In this document: piece by piece, positions 52,417 through 61,244 of the stretch
How positions within the stretch are numbered: the stretch's first letter is position 1
Layout: the number at the start of each line of letters is the position of its first letter
Assembly: GCF_900115565.1 (NCBI RefSeq)
Contig: NZ_FOWW01000010.1
Coordinates: 62,001-126,000 of the forward strand
DNA from: Amycolatopsis arida
Lineage (GTDB): Bacteria; Actinomycetota; Actinomycetes; Mycobacteriales; Pseudonocardiaceae
Direction: 5' to 3'
DNA length: 64,000 nt
Position numbers and translations under genes: made by a program
Notes under the pieces: generated by a model
What the model was told of the DNA's origin: nothing
Databases searched by the model: none
What the model saw: only the letters and a program-made list of their open reading frames with translations

Positions 52417-53728
52417 GCGCGGCCAACAACGGGATGCTGAGCAGGGTCCGCAGCACGAACAGCACGAGGCAGTGCCACAGCCGCACCGGCAGCTCCAGCG
52501 AGAGCAGCAGGGGGATCGTCGCGCTGAAGAAGAAGATCTGGGTCAGCGACAGCGCCGCGACGAAGAACTTCGCCGGTAGCGCGGCGCCGGTGGCCAGCAG
52601 CGCGGGCAGGAACATCTCGCTGATGCCGATCACCGTGGACTGGGCCACGGTGGCGCTGTCCGGGATGCCCAGCAGCGCGATCAGCGGTTCGACGGGGGCG
52701 GCGAGCCACTGGAACACCGGGGTGTGCTCGGCGACGAGGATCGCCAGCACGCCGACGGTGAGGATCGCCGGCAGGACCACCATCGCCAGGCGCAGGCCGT
52801 CGACCAGGCCGCGACCGGACTCCCTGGCCACCGACCCGGACTCCACCGCCCGCTGCCGGCCGGCGCGCAGCGCGGCGCGCCACAGCCCGCCGGTGACCGC
52901 CGGCTCGCGCACCGGCGTGCCCACGTAGTCGTCGGGAATCCGGGACAGTGGCGGGATCCGGCAGAGGATCGCGGCGAGCACGAGGGTCAGCGCGGAGACC
53001 ACGAGCACCAGCAGGCCGAAGTAGGGCAGCAGGTCCAGAGTGGACGCCACCACGGCGAAGAAGCCGAGGCTGACCGTGGAGAAGCAGGTGGCGATGACCA
53101 CCGCCTCGCGGGCCGAGTAGCGCGACTCCAGGTACATCTTGTTGGTGACGTACAGGCCGACCGAGTAGCTGCCGACGTAGGAGGCGATGGCGTCCAGCGC
53201 CGCGCGGCCGGGCACCCGGAACAGCGGGCGCATCACCGGGCGGGCCAGGGTGCCGACCAGCTCCAGGCCGCCGAACGCGACGAACAGCGTGATGAACAGG
53301 GCGCCGATGGGCACGATCACCGCGACCGAGGCCACCAGCGTGCCGAACATCAGCCCACCGACCCCCGGGTCCAGCAGCGCGGCCGGGCCGGTGCCGGTGA
53401 CGATGAGGATCGCCAGCGCCGCGCCGATCACCCGCAGCACGATCATCAACCACGAGGAGCGGAACGCCGCCACGAACGGGTAACGGCGTCCGGGCGGGCC
53501 GTAGGCGGCGACGGTGAGCAGCAGGGCGCCGACGATCAGGGCGAGGGAGTAGTACCGCACCAGGGTGGGCAGCTCCCGGGTGACGGTGCTGACGACGATG
53601 TCGAAGGGGACCGTCCACTTTCCCTGCCAGCGGACCGGCAGCAGGAAGAACAGCGCGCCGCCGAACGTGGCGAGCGCCAGCCGGAGCAGACCGGATCGGT
53701 TGGTTGAGGAGGACGTCGTGGCCGACAT
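52397..53728 (-). CDS. YjiH-type nucleoside-recognition (Gate) membrane protein
   Basis: A 443-residue polytopic protein with about ten membrane segments. FFLLPVRWQGKWTVPFDIVVSTV at the N-terminus, GLELVGTLARPVMRPLFRVPGRAALDAIASYVGSYSVGLYVTNKMY in the middle and a second Gate-like half (IGISEMFLPALLATGAALPAKFFVAALSLTQIFFFSATIPLLL) match the YjiH family, predicted transporters of unknown substrate. ATG 53728 follows a CAGGTGAG-type site. A probable GntR-type operator lies 120 bp upstream (53849-53880). Confidence 0.82.
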   Translation of the reverse strand: MSATTSSSTNRSGLLRLALATFGGALFFLLPVRWQGKWTVPFDIVVSTVTRELPTLVRYYSLALIVGALLLTVAAYGPPGRRYPFVAAFRSSWLMIVLRVIGAALAILIVTGTGPAALLDPGVGGLMFGTLVASVAVIVPIGALFITLFVAFGGLELVGTLARPVMRPLFRVPGRAALDAIASYVGSYSVGLYVTNKMYLESRYSAREAVVIATCFSTVSLGFFAVVASTLDLLPYFGLLVLVVSALTLVLAAILCRIPPLSRIPDDYVGTPVREPAVTGGLWRAALRAGRQRAVESGSVARESGRGLVDGLRLAMVVLPAILTVGVLAILVAEHTPVFQWLAAPVEPLIALLGIPDSATVAQSTVIGISEMFLPALLATGAALPAKFFVAALSLTQIFFFSATIPLLLSLELPVRLWHCLVLFVLRTLLSIPLLAALTHLLF

Positions 53729-53848
53729 GGCGCACTCACCTGCCTCTCGGGGTCGGAGGTGGCCGGAGAGTGGGCCGGCCACCGGGTGGAGAGTTCGCTC
53801 ATTCCACCCCCGGCACGGCGGCGGGTGTAGCCGGGCGACGGGGAATGT

Positions 53849-53880
53849 GTCTGGTATCCCAGACGACCATCCTGCATGGT
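53849..53880 (-). promoter_or_regulatory. Two adjacent inverted repeats upstream of the YjiH-type gene
   Basis: GTCTGG-TATC-CCAGAC (53849-53864) and ACCAT-CCTGC-ATGGT (53866-53880) are both perfect. The TGGTAT...CCA core recalls FCD/GntR operators. The rest of 53729-54064 shows no gene or other clear feature. Confidence 0.5.
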
Positions 53881-54064
53881 GAAACGATCCCCGCCGTTGG
53901 TGACCACCGCACGACGCGCCGTGGTGGGAGCGGTGAGTTCTCCGGCAGGTCCGTCCCAGGTGGACGGCGGCTCGGGCCGCCGACACGCGCGGCGGACACA
54001 CTGTTCCCGCGCCTCCTGCCCGCGGTCCGGCATGACGCGGTGACGATCACCGTGCCGTGCCCGC

Positions 54065-54310
54065 GTGAGCGAGTTCGTCGGATGCGACAACCTCTCAGCG
54101 CACCGCGGGAGCGAGGTCTTCGACTGGTGCGCCGTCCACGACGTCGTGCGGGCACTCATCCCGGCCAACGCCTCGTGGCCGAGTCGGATCGAGGCGCGCA
54201 CGCGGGCCGCACGCGAGTTCAGGCGGCACCACAACTCGCGACCACGCGACCCTCGGCAACGTCCCGGCCGCGAAAGTCGTGCACCCGACGTCGCAGGACT
54301 CGACAAATGA
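54065..54310 (+). pseudogene. Remnant of an IS630-family transposase (DDE C-terminal part)
   Basis: The frame encodes CDNLSAHRGSEVFDWCAVHDV then IPANASWPSRIEARTRAAREF. IS630 transposases have a D-N-x-S-x-H block, W-x-A-x-x-x-V, then N-A-S-W-L-N-R-I-E-A, where the Glu is the last catalytic residue. The spacing and Asp/Glu are kept, but the N-terminal two thirds and the terminal repeats are missing and several usually conserved residues are changed. It is a decayed element beside the atypical hydrolase gene. Confidence 0.7.
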
Positions 54311-54354
54311 ATCAGGAGCGCGGTGCGGTCCGCAGATGGGTGATCAACGATCGA

Positions 54355-55209
54355 CTACGGCGCGAGCATCGCCGCGGCGACCTCGTCGACCGCCGCGTCG
54401 GGGATCGCGGTCGCGACCTGTTCGAGTACGAGCAGCCGCGCGCCAGGAATCTCGCGCGCGAGCGCCTCGCCGTTGCCGACCGGGAAGAACGGATCGCGAC
54501 GACCGTGCACCACGAGCACCGGTATCGCGATCTCGGGCAGGCGCTCCCGCCAGCGCGGCGTACAGTCGAGCTTGGCGAACACCATGCCCATCTGGTTGGC
54601 CATCTGGACCGCGGGCTCCGCGCCCGGCGTGCGGTCGAAGATGCGCTCGGCGGTCGCGCGCGCCGCGACGGGGTCGTCGCCGAGGATCTCCGCACCGGCG
54701 GCGGAGAACGCCGCCACGGAAGCGCGGTCGGACCAGTCGGGCATCGGGAGCGCGAACCACCGGTCCATCGTCGCCGCGTCGTGGTCGGGCAGGTCGTCGT
54801 CGACCGGGCCCGGTGCGACGGGCCGCGTCCCGACGAGGGTGAGTGCCGAGAACGCGTCCGAGTGGTCGAGCGCGGCGACCTGGGCGACCATCCCGCCGAC
54901 GCCGATGCCCGCCAGGTGCGCCGGCCGGTCGTCGAGTGCGCGGGCGAGCGCGGCGGCGTCGGCGGCGAGGTCGCGCAGCGTGTACCCCGGCGCCTCGGGG
55001 TCGACGGTCGTCGACGCGCCGGAGTCGCGCAGGTCGTAGCGCACGACGTGACGTCCGCCGCGAGCGAGCGCCTCGCAGAGCGCGTCGGGCCAGGAGTGCA
55101 TGGTCGTGCCGCCCGCGAGCAGCACGAGGGGCGCCGCCGCATCGCCGAAGTGCTCGACCCCGAGCGTGACGCCGTCGGGCGTGCGGAACGAGTGGACCGT
55201 CGAACGCAT
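54355..55209 (-). CDS. Alpha/beta hydrolase-fold protein lacking catalytic Ser and His
   Basis: A 284-residue protein of the enol-lactonase/haloperoxidase-like type; GGAGG lies 6 nt before ATG 55209. The fold is well kept (VEHFGDAAAPLVLLAGGTTMHSW, VRYDLRDSGAST, IPVLVVHGRRDPFFPVGNGEAL). The nucleophile elbow, normally G-x-S-x-G, reads G-I-G-V-G, and the usual H-x-x-P after the last strand reads T-A-I-P. So Ser and His of the triad are replaced while Asp remains. It is either a pseudoenzyme or an inactivated gene. Codon style differs slightly from the neighbours and an IS630 remnant abuts it, suggesting acquisition by transfer. Confidence 0.82.
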   Translation of the reverse strand: MRSTVHSFRTPDGVTLGVEHFGDAAAPLVLLAGGTTMHSWPDALCEALARGGRHVVRYDLRDSGASTTVDPEAPGYTLRDLAADAAALARALDDRPAHLAGIGVGGMVAQVAALDHSDAFSALTLVGTRPVAPGPVDDDLPDHDAATMDRWFALPMPDWSDRASVAAFSAAGAEILGDDPVAARATAERIFDRTPGAEPAVQMANQMGMVFAKLDCTPRWRERLPEIAIPVLVVHGRRDPFFPVGNGEALAREIPGARLLVLEQVATAIPDAAVDEVAAAMLAP

Positions 55210-55382
55210 GTCAACCTCCAGGACAGCCGCCTCACCGCGGCACACGCTACGCGCGAGACGTCGCCCGCGGCCTCGGCACCAGCTCCAACTCAGCTCCGAC
55301 TCAGGGAGTCGGCCAGAGCGCTGCGGTCCTCGCCGGCCAGCTCGAGCACCAGGGGGCCTTGGTGGCACGACAGCCCGGGATG

Positions 55383-55532
55383 CTAGGTGCGGTCGTCGTC
55401 GCGGGCGCGGTCGGGCCCGTCGACCCCACGGTCGTCCCGGCGTTGCTCGACCTTCTCCTCGGCGTGCTCGCCGACGTCCCTGCTGCCCTCGGCGGGGTCG
55501 GACGGATGCTCGCCGCGCACTCGGTCGGCCAT
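55383..55532 (-). CDS. Small charged protein (49 residues)
   Basis: ATG 55532 has a strong GAGGAGG-type site upstream. The product is very hydrophilic (MADRVRGEHPSDPAEGSRDV, then acidic and Arg-Asp-rich) and probably disordered. Similar short charged proteins are frequent in actinobacteria, often without annotation. Function unknown. The 173 bp between it and the hydrolase gene show no clear feature. Confidence 0.5.
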   Translation of the reverse strand: MADRVRGEHPSDPAEGSRDVGEHAEEKVEQRRDDRGVDGPDRARDDDRT

Positions 55533-55671
55533 CCCCGCTCCTCCTCGTGTCCCTCGTCCGGCGGGTGATCGCCGTTCGGATGCCCCCGAACGGCGGCCGG
55601 GAAACCGCGTTTGCCCTGCCGGGCGGCGGGTACCTCGGAAGGCGCGACACACGAGGAGTCCGGGAGCGGCG

Positions 55672-56139
55672 ATGACGGCACTCAAGCGCTTCTACACCCG
55701 CGGCGAGGCCCCCGAGGCCGGTTTCGCCCGCACCGCCACCCTGGCCGTGGCGGCGGTGTTCCTCCTGGTCGGGATTCTCGGGTTCGTGCCGCTGGCCAAC
55801 ACCGACTTCGACCAGCTCGCGTTCGCCGGCCCGCACTCCGACGCCAAGCTGCTCGGCTTGTTCACCGTCTCGGTGCTGCACAACGCCGTCCACCTGCTGT
55901 TCGCCGTGGCCGGCTTCGTCATGGCGCGCACCGGTCGGCTGGCCAGGGCCTACCTGCTCGGCGGCGGCGCGGTGTACCTGGGGCTGTGGCTGTACGGCCT
56001 GGTCGTCGACGAGCACAGCTGGGCGAACTTCGTCCCGGTCAATGACGCCGACGACTGGCTGCACCTCGGCCTGGCCGCGGGCATGCTCCTGCTCGGCTGG
56101 TTCGCCGCGCCCGGCGTCCGGGAGAGGCGACTCCCGTAG
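55672..56139 (+). CDS. DUF4383 family membrane protein
   Basis: A 155-residue protein with four membrane segments. The DUF4383 pattern is clear: RTATLAVAAVFLLVGILGFVP, LLGLFTVSVLHNAVHLLFAVAGFVMAR, AYLLGGGAVYLGLWLYGLV and NDADDWLHLGLAAGMLLLGWF, with the conserved H-N-x-V-H-L and N-x-x-D-x-x-L-H motifs. GGGAG precedes ATG 55672. Function unknown; members are often stress-associated. It is convergent with the GAF regulator (6 bp between stops). Confidence 0.88.
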   Translation: MTALKRFYTRGEAPEAGFARTATLAVAAVFLLVGILGFVPLANTDFDQLAFAGPHSDAKLLGLFTVSVLHNAVHLLFAVAGFVMARTGRLARAYLLGGGAVYLGLWLYGLVVDEHSWANFVPVNDADDWLHLGLAAGMLLLGWFAAPGVRERRLP

Positions 56140-56145
56140 GCCCGA

Positions 56146-57471
56146 TCACCCGGAACGCCAGCGACGGATCGCCGCGGCGTCCCCGCTGGCCAGCACCCGC
56201 CGGGCCACCCGCTCGTGCAACCGCTCCCGCAACGCCACCACGCCGGGCGCCCGCGAGTACGGCAGCAGCGGTCCCCGGTACCGCTCGAGCAGCTCGGCGA
56301 CCGGCGCGTCAACCACCTCCCGCTCCAGGTCGAGGAAGTCGGCGCGGCTCTCCCCCACGATCCGGTACGGCTCGGACGCCAACCGCCGCCCGAGCACCGC
56401 CCGCAGCCGGGTCAGCTCGGCGCGCAACGTCACCGCCCGCCCGGCGGGCCCGTACACCGCGGGGCACAGCTCGCGCGCCGGCATCCCCTCCGGGTGGGCC
56501 AACAGGATCGCGACGATGTCGCTGTGCCGGCCGCGCAGGTCGTGCGGCGCCCCGGCGAGCACGAGCCGCGCGGTGTGCCGCCCCAACCCGGCGAACCCCA
56601 CGGGCAGGCCGGCCCGGTCCACCGACCGGTCGGCGACCAGCAGGTAGGGCCCCGCCGCCGCCAGCCGCTCCACGACCACCGGCCGCCCGTCGTCGAGCAC
56701 CTGGTCGCCCTGCCGGGGCGGAGCGACCCGGCGGGGCAGCCACCCGGTCGGGTTGGCCAGCAACACCGCCCCGTCGGCGGCGACCAGCGCCGCGTGCGCC
56801 CCCACCAACCGGGACAGCCGGCTGGCGTAACGCTCCCGGCTCCTGGCGAGCTCCCGCAGCCGGATCCCGCGCAACTGCGCCTCCGCCAGCCGCGCCGACG
56901 TCACCAGCAACGACATGACCATCGCCTCGTGCTGCTGGCGGCGGCAGGTCAGGTTCAGCACACCGAGCACGTCGCCGCCCGTGGGATCACGGATCGGCAC
57001 GGCCGTGCAGGTGTAGTCGACGGCCGCGGACAGGAAGTGCTCGGCGCCGCGCACCTGGAACGGCCGGCGCAGCGCCAGCGCCGTGCCGACCCCGCTGGTC
57101 CCGGCGGCCGCCTCGCTCCACAGCGCCCCGGGCAGCAGGTGCGCCCGCTCGGCCCGGACCAGGCTCGCCGGCTCGCCGTTCAGCCACAGCAGGTGGCCCT
57201 CGGCGTCGCTGAGGAACAGCAGGTTCGCCGGGTCGGCGGTCACCCCGAGCAGGCTGTTGCGCAGCACCGGCCAGACCGCCGCCAGCGGGTGGCCGTCCCG
57301 CCGCTCCCGGACGTCGTCCTCGCCGAGCGGCACCGGCGGCAGGTACGCGTCCGGCCGCAGCCCATGCCGCCGGGCCCGCGACCAGGATTCCCCGATGGGC
57401 GGCCGGACACCCCGCGGCGGCTCTCCGGCCAGCATCCGTTCGCGGGCGCGGAGGGTGTCCCAGTCGTTCAC
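56146..57471 (-). CDS. GAF-domain transcriptional regulator (AcoR-like N-terminus, no AAA domain)
   Basis: A 441-residue protein; GTG 57471 follows GGAAG. Residues about 20-200 match the N-terminal half of AcoR-type activators: RPPIGESWSRARRHGLRPD, then a GAF domain (LLFLSDAEGHLLWLNGEPASL, WSEAAAGTSGVGTALALRRPFQVRGAEHFLSAAVDYTCTAVPI). The sigma-54 AAA domain is absent. The C-terminal half, with LRGRHSDIVAILLAHPEGMPARELCPAVYGPAGRAVTLRAELTRLRAVLG, looks like a winged-helix DNA-binding unit. It is divergent from the chloroperoxidase-like hydrolase, a common arrangement for alcohol or ketone catabolism control. Confidence 0.85.
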   Translation of the reverse strand: MNDWDTLRARERMLAGEPPRGVRPPIGESWSRARRHGLRPDAYLPPVPLGEDDVRERRDGHPLAAVWPVLRNSLLGVTADPANLLFLSDAEGHLLWLNGEPASLVRAERAHLLPGALWSEAAAGTSGVGTALALRRPFQVRGAEHFLSAAVDYTCTAVPIRDPTGGDVLGVLNLTCRRQQHEAMVMSLLVTSARLAEAQLRGIRLRELARSRERYASRLSRLVGAHAALVAADGAVLLANPTGWLPRRVAPPRQGDQVLDDGRPVVVERLAAAGPYLLVADRSVDRAGLPVGFAGLGRHTARLVLAGAPHDLRGRHSDIVAILLAHPEGMPARELCPAVYGPAGRAVTLRAELTRLRAVLGRRLASEPYRIVGESRADFLDLEREVVDAPVAELLERYRGPLLPYSRAPGVVALRERLHERVARRVLASGDAAAIRRWRSG

Positions 57472-57597
57472 CCGGACATCTTCCGCCGCGGGCGGCGGCG
57501 GGTCCACACCCGAGGCAACCCTCGGGCAACCCCCTCCCGACCCGCCCGCGAGCCCACCACCCCGGCGCACACTTCCCGCACGATCGTCGCGCCAGCA

Positions 57598-57629
57598 CAG
57601 GAACGAGCAGGAACGAAGCAGGAACGAGG
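57598..57629 (+). repeat. Three direct CAGGAACGA repeats before the hydrolase gene
   Basis: Copies of CAGGAACGAG or CAGGAACGAAG begin at 57598, 57608 and 57619 and run into the ribosome site of GTG 57637. Helical phasing of 10-11 bp would suit a protein-binding array, or it may simply be duplicated ribosome-site sequence. Confidence 0.55.
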
Positions 57630-57636
57630 AGGAGCC

Positions 57637-58446
57637 GTGCCGTATCTCGAGCTGCCGGACGGAACCCCGCTGTACTACGAGGACCAGGGCGTCGGTCGGC
57701 CGGTGGTGCTCATCCACGGGTGGACGATGAACGGCACGTTCTGGGCGGACACGGCTCCCCCGCTCGCGGAGCACAACCGGGTGATCACCGTCGACCTGCG
57801 CGGGCACGGCCGCTCGGGCAAGACCTCGGCGGCACACACCCTCGCGCTCTACGCCGCCGACGTCCGGCACCTGCTGCGGGCGCTGGACCTCGACGACGCC
57901 TGCCTCGTCGGCTGGTCGATGGGCACCGCGGTCATCCTGACCTACGTCCGCGACTTCGGCTGCGAGCGGCTGCGCTCGGTGGGGTTCGTGGACCAGTCGC
58001 CGTGCTTCCTCGACCGGCCGGGCTGGGACTTCCCGCTGCTCGGCGGTTACTCGACCACCGACCTCGCGTTGTTCGCGCAGGGGCTGCGCCACGCCCGCCC
58101 CTCGGTGATCAAGCCGTTCATCGAGGCGTGCTTCGCCGAGCCACCCTCGGCCGACGTGGTGGACGCGATCTACGCCGAGACCACGCAAACGCCGACGGAC
58201 ACGGCACTGGCGATCTGGATGGACATGGCGCACGCCGACCTGCGCCCGGTGCTGCCCGACGTCACCGTGCCCGCGTTGTTGGTCTACGGCGAGCGGAGCA
58301 AGGTGTTCCCCGGCGACCTGGCCGGCTGGCTGGCCGGTCGGCTGCCGGACGCGCGGGTCGCCCGGTTCGCCGGCAGCGGGCACGCCCCGTTCGCCGAGGA
58401 GCCCGAGGAGTTCACCGCGACGCTGCGCGGTTTCCTCGCCGAGTGA
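57637..58446 (+). CDS. Alpha/beta hydrolase (non-heme chloroperoxidase-like)
   Basis: A 269-residue cytosolic hydrolase; AGGAGGA precedes GTG 57637. Oxyanion motif VVLIHGWTMNGTFW, nucleophile GWSMG, and C-terminal GSGHAPFAEEP for the His are intact. The usual acid position reads YGERSKVFP, with Ser where Asp is common, so the acid may be supplied elsewhere, as in some subfamilies. Substrate unknown. Probably controlled by the divergent GAF regulator. Confidence 0.87.
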   Translation: MPYLELPDGTPLYYEDQGVGRPVVLIHGWTMNGTFWADTAPPLAEHNRVITVDLRGHGRSGKTSAAHTLALYAADVRHLLRALDLDDACLVGWSMGTAVILTYVRDFGCERLRSVGFVDQSPCFLDRPGWDFPLLGGYSTTDLALFAQGLRHARPSVIKPFIEACFAEPPSADVVDAIYAETTQTPTDTALAIWMDMAHADLRPVLPDVTVPALLVYGERSKVFPGDLAGWLAGRLPDARVARFAGSGHAPFAEEPEEFTATLRGFLAE

Positions 58447-58490
58447 GGGACCGTGCCGGCACCGGGACACCCCGTGCCAAGCTGGGGGTG

Positions 58491-58853
58491 ATGGGACTGT
58501 TCACGGTGGCCGAGGCGCGGGCCGAGCTGACCCGGCTGCGGCCGGTGCTCGACGAGATCGTGACCGTGCGGGCCGACGCGGCGGAGCTGGCCGCGTCCCT
58601 CGCCCCGGACGGGGCGCCGAGCCCGCTGGGTGGGTTGCCCGAGTTCAAGGGCGCGCAGGCCCGACTCGACGACCTGCTCGGCGAGGTGCAGCGGACGGGA
58701 GCGGAGCTGAAGGGCTTCGCGCCGCTGCTGGTGGACTTTCCCGCCGAGCTCGACGGCGTCCCGGTGCTGCTGTGCTGGCTGGAGGGTGACGCCGAGCTCG
58801 CCTGGTACCACCGGGCCGACCTCGGCTTCGCCGGCCGCCGCCCGCTCCCCTGA
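58491..58853 (+). CDS. DUF2203 family protein
   Basis: A 120-residue cytosolic protein with the family outline: LFTVAEARAELTRLRPVLDEIV, a helical middle, then VQRTGAELKGFAPLLVDFPAEL and LLCWLEGDAELAWYHRADLGFAGRRPL. GGGGG precedes ATG 58491. Function unknown. It may be cotranscribed with the hydrolase 44 bp upstream. Confidence 0.82.
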   Translation: MGLFTVAEARAELTRLRPVLDEIVTVRADAAELAASLAPDGAPSPLGGLPEFKGAQARLDDLLGEVQRTGAELKGFAPLLVDFPAELDGVPVLLCWLEGDAELAWYHRADLGFAGRRPLP

Positions 58854-58916
58854 CCGACTCCGCCGGTCAGCGCACACCGACCGATCCCGGCACCTTCCGC
58901 GCCGGGGCCTCGGGCG

Positions 58917-58951
58917 TCCGGCGCGGCGCGACCGTCGCGCGCCGCGCCGGA
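58917..58951. terminator. Strong hairpin between DUF2203 and lsr2 genes
   Basis: A perfect 14-bp GC-only stem core (58917-58930 with 58938-58951) with a 7-nt loop lies between two convergent stop codons and can terminate both. Confidence 0.8.
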
Positions 58952-58956
58952 GCCCA

Positions 58957-59295
58957 TCACCGCCTGCGGTGGTAGGCCTCGACCACCTCGCTCGGGATGC
59001 GGCCACGATCGGAGATCTCGAACCCGTTCTTGCGGGCCCAGGCGCGGATGGCCTGGTTCTGCTCCCGATCCGCCGTGGACCGCTCCGCGGTCACCGACCT
59101 GCGCCCCGAGCGCTTGCGCCCGCCAACCCGGCGAGCGTGCTCGACGTACTGCGCCAGGCTGTCCCGCAACTCCTCGGCGTTCTCCGCCGAGAGGTCGATC
59201 TCGTAGGACACCCCGTCCAACATGAATTCGACGGTTTCGTCTGCCTCGGAACCGTCGAGGTCGTCCACCAGGGACACCAGAACCTGCTGCGCCAT
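58957..59295 (-). CDS. lsr2: Lsr2 nucleoid-associated protein
   Basis: A 112-residue protein. N-terminal dimerisation domain: [44 protein letters not shown]; basic linker [11 protein letters not shown]-terminal DNA-binding domain [29 protein letters not shown] with the R-G-R AT-hook-like minor-groove motif. Lsr2 is an H-NS functional analogue in actinobacteria that silences AT-rich and acquired DNA. ATG 59295 is the standard start. The upstream 140 bp contain AT-rich patches suited to autoregulation. Confidence 0.95.
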   Translation of the reverse strand: MAQQVLVSLVDDLDGSEADETVEFMLDGVSYEIDLSAENAEELRDSLAQYVEHARRVGGRKRSGRRSVTAERSTADREQNQAIRAWARKNGFEISDRGRIPSEVVEAYHRRR

Positions 59296-59435
59296 CCTCG
59301 CCTCGCCACTCGATCTCACGGTAAACGCTTACGGCATACCGGCCGACGGAATCATCCGCGGCACGGTCGTACCCGAAGCATACATTTCCCGATTTCGGTT
59401 CCGTCAGGAGGTGGCCCAACGGTAATGAGGAAATT

Positions 59436-60950
59436 TCACGTGGCCGATCCGGCGCCCGCGGGTGCCGGATCGTCTCCCCGGGCGGCCGCCGGGCCGGTGG
59501 GCCGGGGCAACAGCGAGCCGGCCATGCAAATCGCCAGGTTGAGCGCCAGGCCGTAAATCCCGCCGTGGATTCCGAGCACCGTCTTGACCCCGGTAATCGT
59601 CATCGTGCCGGCCAGCGCCGCCCCAGCCGCCATGCCCCAGAACACCGGCCACCCGGCGAGCCGTTTCCAGTACAGGCCGAGCACGAATGCCGGGGCCAGC
59701 TGCACGAGTAGTTCAATTTTCAACACGAAGATGCCGACCAGGGTGCCCGGTGGGTACCACGCCAGCACCAGCAGGCCGAACACCACGGCGATCCCGACCA
59801 GCTTCCCGACCATCACCTGCCGGTACTCGCCAATCTCCCGCCGCAGGTACCGATCCACCACGTCCTTGGACACGATCGAGGACAGGCTCAGCAACGCGGA
59901 GTCCGCGGTCGACACGATTGCCGCGACCACCCCACCGAACAGCAGCACCATCGCCGCGTAGAACAGCGGGTTCACCCCGGCGACCTCGTTGGCGATCATG
60001 CCGACCAGCCGCTCCGAGTCGTCGTCGGACAACCCGGGGAACAGCCGGATGCCGAGCATGCCGATGAAGAACACCGCGCCCGCGGTGATCAGCGGCATCC
60101 ACACCAACCGCCGCAGCGAACGCTTGAGCACACGTTCGCTCCTGGCCGAGTAGATGCGCTGCACGGCGTGCGGATAGAACACCACGCCGATGCCCACCAT
60201 GACGACCATGGACAACCAGTTGACCGACACCTCCAGCGGCGGCACGGCGATCGCCGACGGTTCGTTCTCCGCCAGATAACGCGTCGTGTCGGCCACCGAT
60301 CCGCCGGTCAGGTACAGCGCCCCGCCGAGCAGCACACCGACCCCGACCAGCAACGCGATGCCCTGCATCACGTCGGTCAGCGCCACCGCGCGCATGCCGC
60401 CCATCCAGGAATAGGCCAGCATCACGCAGACGAAAGCCGCGACACCGATTTGGTAGGGAACCGTGTCCCCGGTGAGCCCGGAGATGGCGTGCCCCATCGC
60501 GATGAGCTGTTCGAGCAGGTAGCTGGCCAGCCCCCAGAGCATGAGCAGGGTGGCCAGCAGCGCCACCGCCGGCGTGTCGAACCGGTGCCGCACCCAGTCG
60601 GTGGGCGTGATGAACGAGTGCTTTTTCGCCAGCACGTACAGTCGCGGCGCGAACAGCAGGTACCCGGCGACCACCACGATGAAGAAGGTGACCGACTGCC
60701 ACCAGGAGAAACCGGTGCGGTACGCCTGGGGCGCGTACCCGATGACGGTGTTGCCGCTGTACTGGGTGGCGTAGAGGGTGAAGAACAGCACCAGCACGCC
60801 GAGGTTGCCGCCGGCGAGGTAGTAGCCCTTCATGTCCCGCCGGGCGCCCCCACCACGCCGGCCGGTGACGTACCCGATGAGCAGCATGATCACGGCGTAG
60901 CCGACCAGCACCACGATGCCGGCGGCACCACCGAAGGCCAGCGTGTCCAC
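59436..60950 (-). CDS. Sodium:solute symporter family transporter (SSS)
   Basis: A 504-residue polytopic protein with about 13 membrane segments. SSS landmarks: MKGYYLAGGNLGVLVLFFTLYATQYSGNTVIGYAPQAYRTGFSWW, SFITPTDWVRHRF, YSWMGGMRAVALTDVMQGIAL and AAIVSTADSALLSLSSIVSKDV. GTG 60950 begins 3 bp after the DUF3311 gene stop. With its small partner it probably imports a monocarboxylate; the adjacent lactate-oxidation genes suggest lactate or a related acid (inference). Confidence 0.92.
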   Translation of the reverse strand: MDTLAFGGAAGIVVLVGYAVIMLLIGYVTGRRGGGARRDMKGYYLAGGNLGVLVLFFTLYATQYSGNTVIGYAPQAYRTGFSWWQSVTFFIVVVAGYLLFAPRLYVLAKKHSFITPTDWVRHRFDTPAVALLATLLMLWGLASYLLEQLIAMGHAISGLTGDTVPYQIGVAAFVCVMLAYSWMGGMRAVALTDVMQGIALLVGVGVLLGGALYLTGGSVADTTRYLAENEPSAIAVPPLEVSVNWLSMVVMVGIGVVFYPHAVQRIYSARSERVLKRSLRRLVWMPLITAGAVFFIGMLGIRLFPGLSDDDSERLVGMIANEVAGVNPLFYAAMVLLFGGVVAAIVSTADSALLSLSSIVSKDVVDRYLRREIGEYRQVMVGKLVGIAVVFGLLVLAWYPPGTLVGIFVLKIELLVQLAPAFVLGLYWKRLAGWPVFWGMAAGAALAGTMTITGVKTVLGIHGGIYGLALNLAICMAGSLLPRPTGPAAARGDDPAPAGAGSAT

Positions 60951-60953
60951 CGG

Positions 60954-61244
60954 TCAGTCCGTCCCCGCCGGCCGGTCCCCGGCTTCCCCGGCCTGCCCGG
61001 CTTCCTCGGTGTCCTCCGCCAGGTTCCACCGCCGGGACAGCACCCAGGTCAGGTAGCCGCACAGGACCACCGACGAGCCCATCGCGACCAGTGTCCACAG
61101 TGGCAGGCCGAGCACGATCGGGCCGATCGTGCCGGCGGGCAGGTACCAGGGAACGCCGACCAGGACGATCACCGCGAGGCCCAGCCAGATCCACGGATTC
61201 CGGATCGGCTCCCGCGGCCGGGCGCGATCAGCAGGCACCGCCAC
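60954..61244 (-). CDS. DUF3311 small membrane subunit of the symporter
   Basis: A 96-residue protein; GTG 61244 has AAGGAG 5 nt upstream, while the longer frame to 61367 reads Arg/Gly-rich non-family sequence. Two membrane segments (NPWIWLGLAVIVLVGVPWYLP and GLPLWTLVAMGSSVVLCGYLTWVL) match DUF3311, which is regularly encoded beside SSS transporters. It likely supports assembly or activity of the symporter. Confidence 0.85.
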   Translation of the reverse strand: MAVPADRARPREPIRNPWIWLGLAVIVLVGVPWYLPAGTIGPIVLGLPLWTLVAMGSSVVLCGYLTWVLSRRWNLAEDTEEAGQAGEAGDRPAGTD

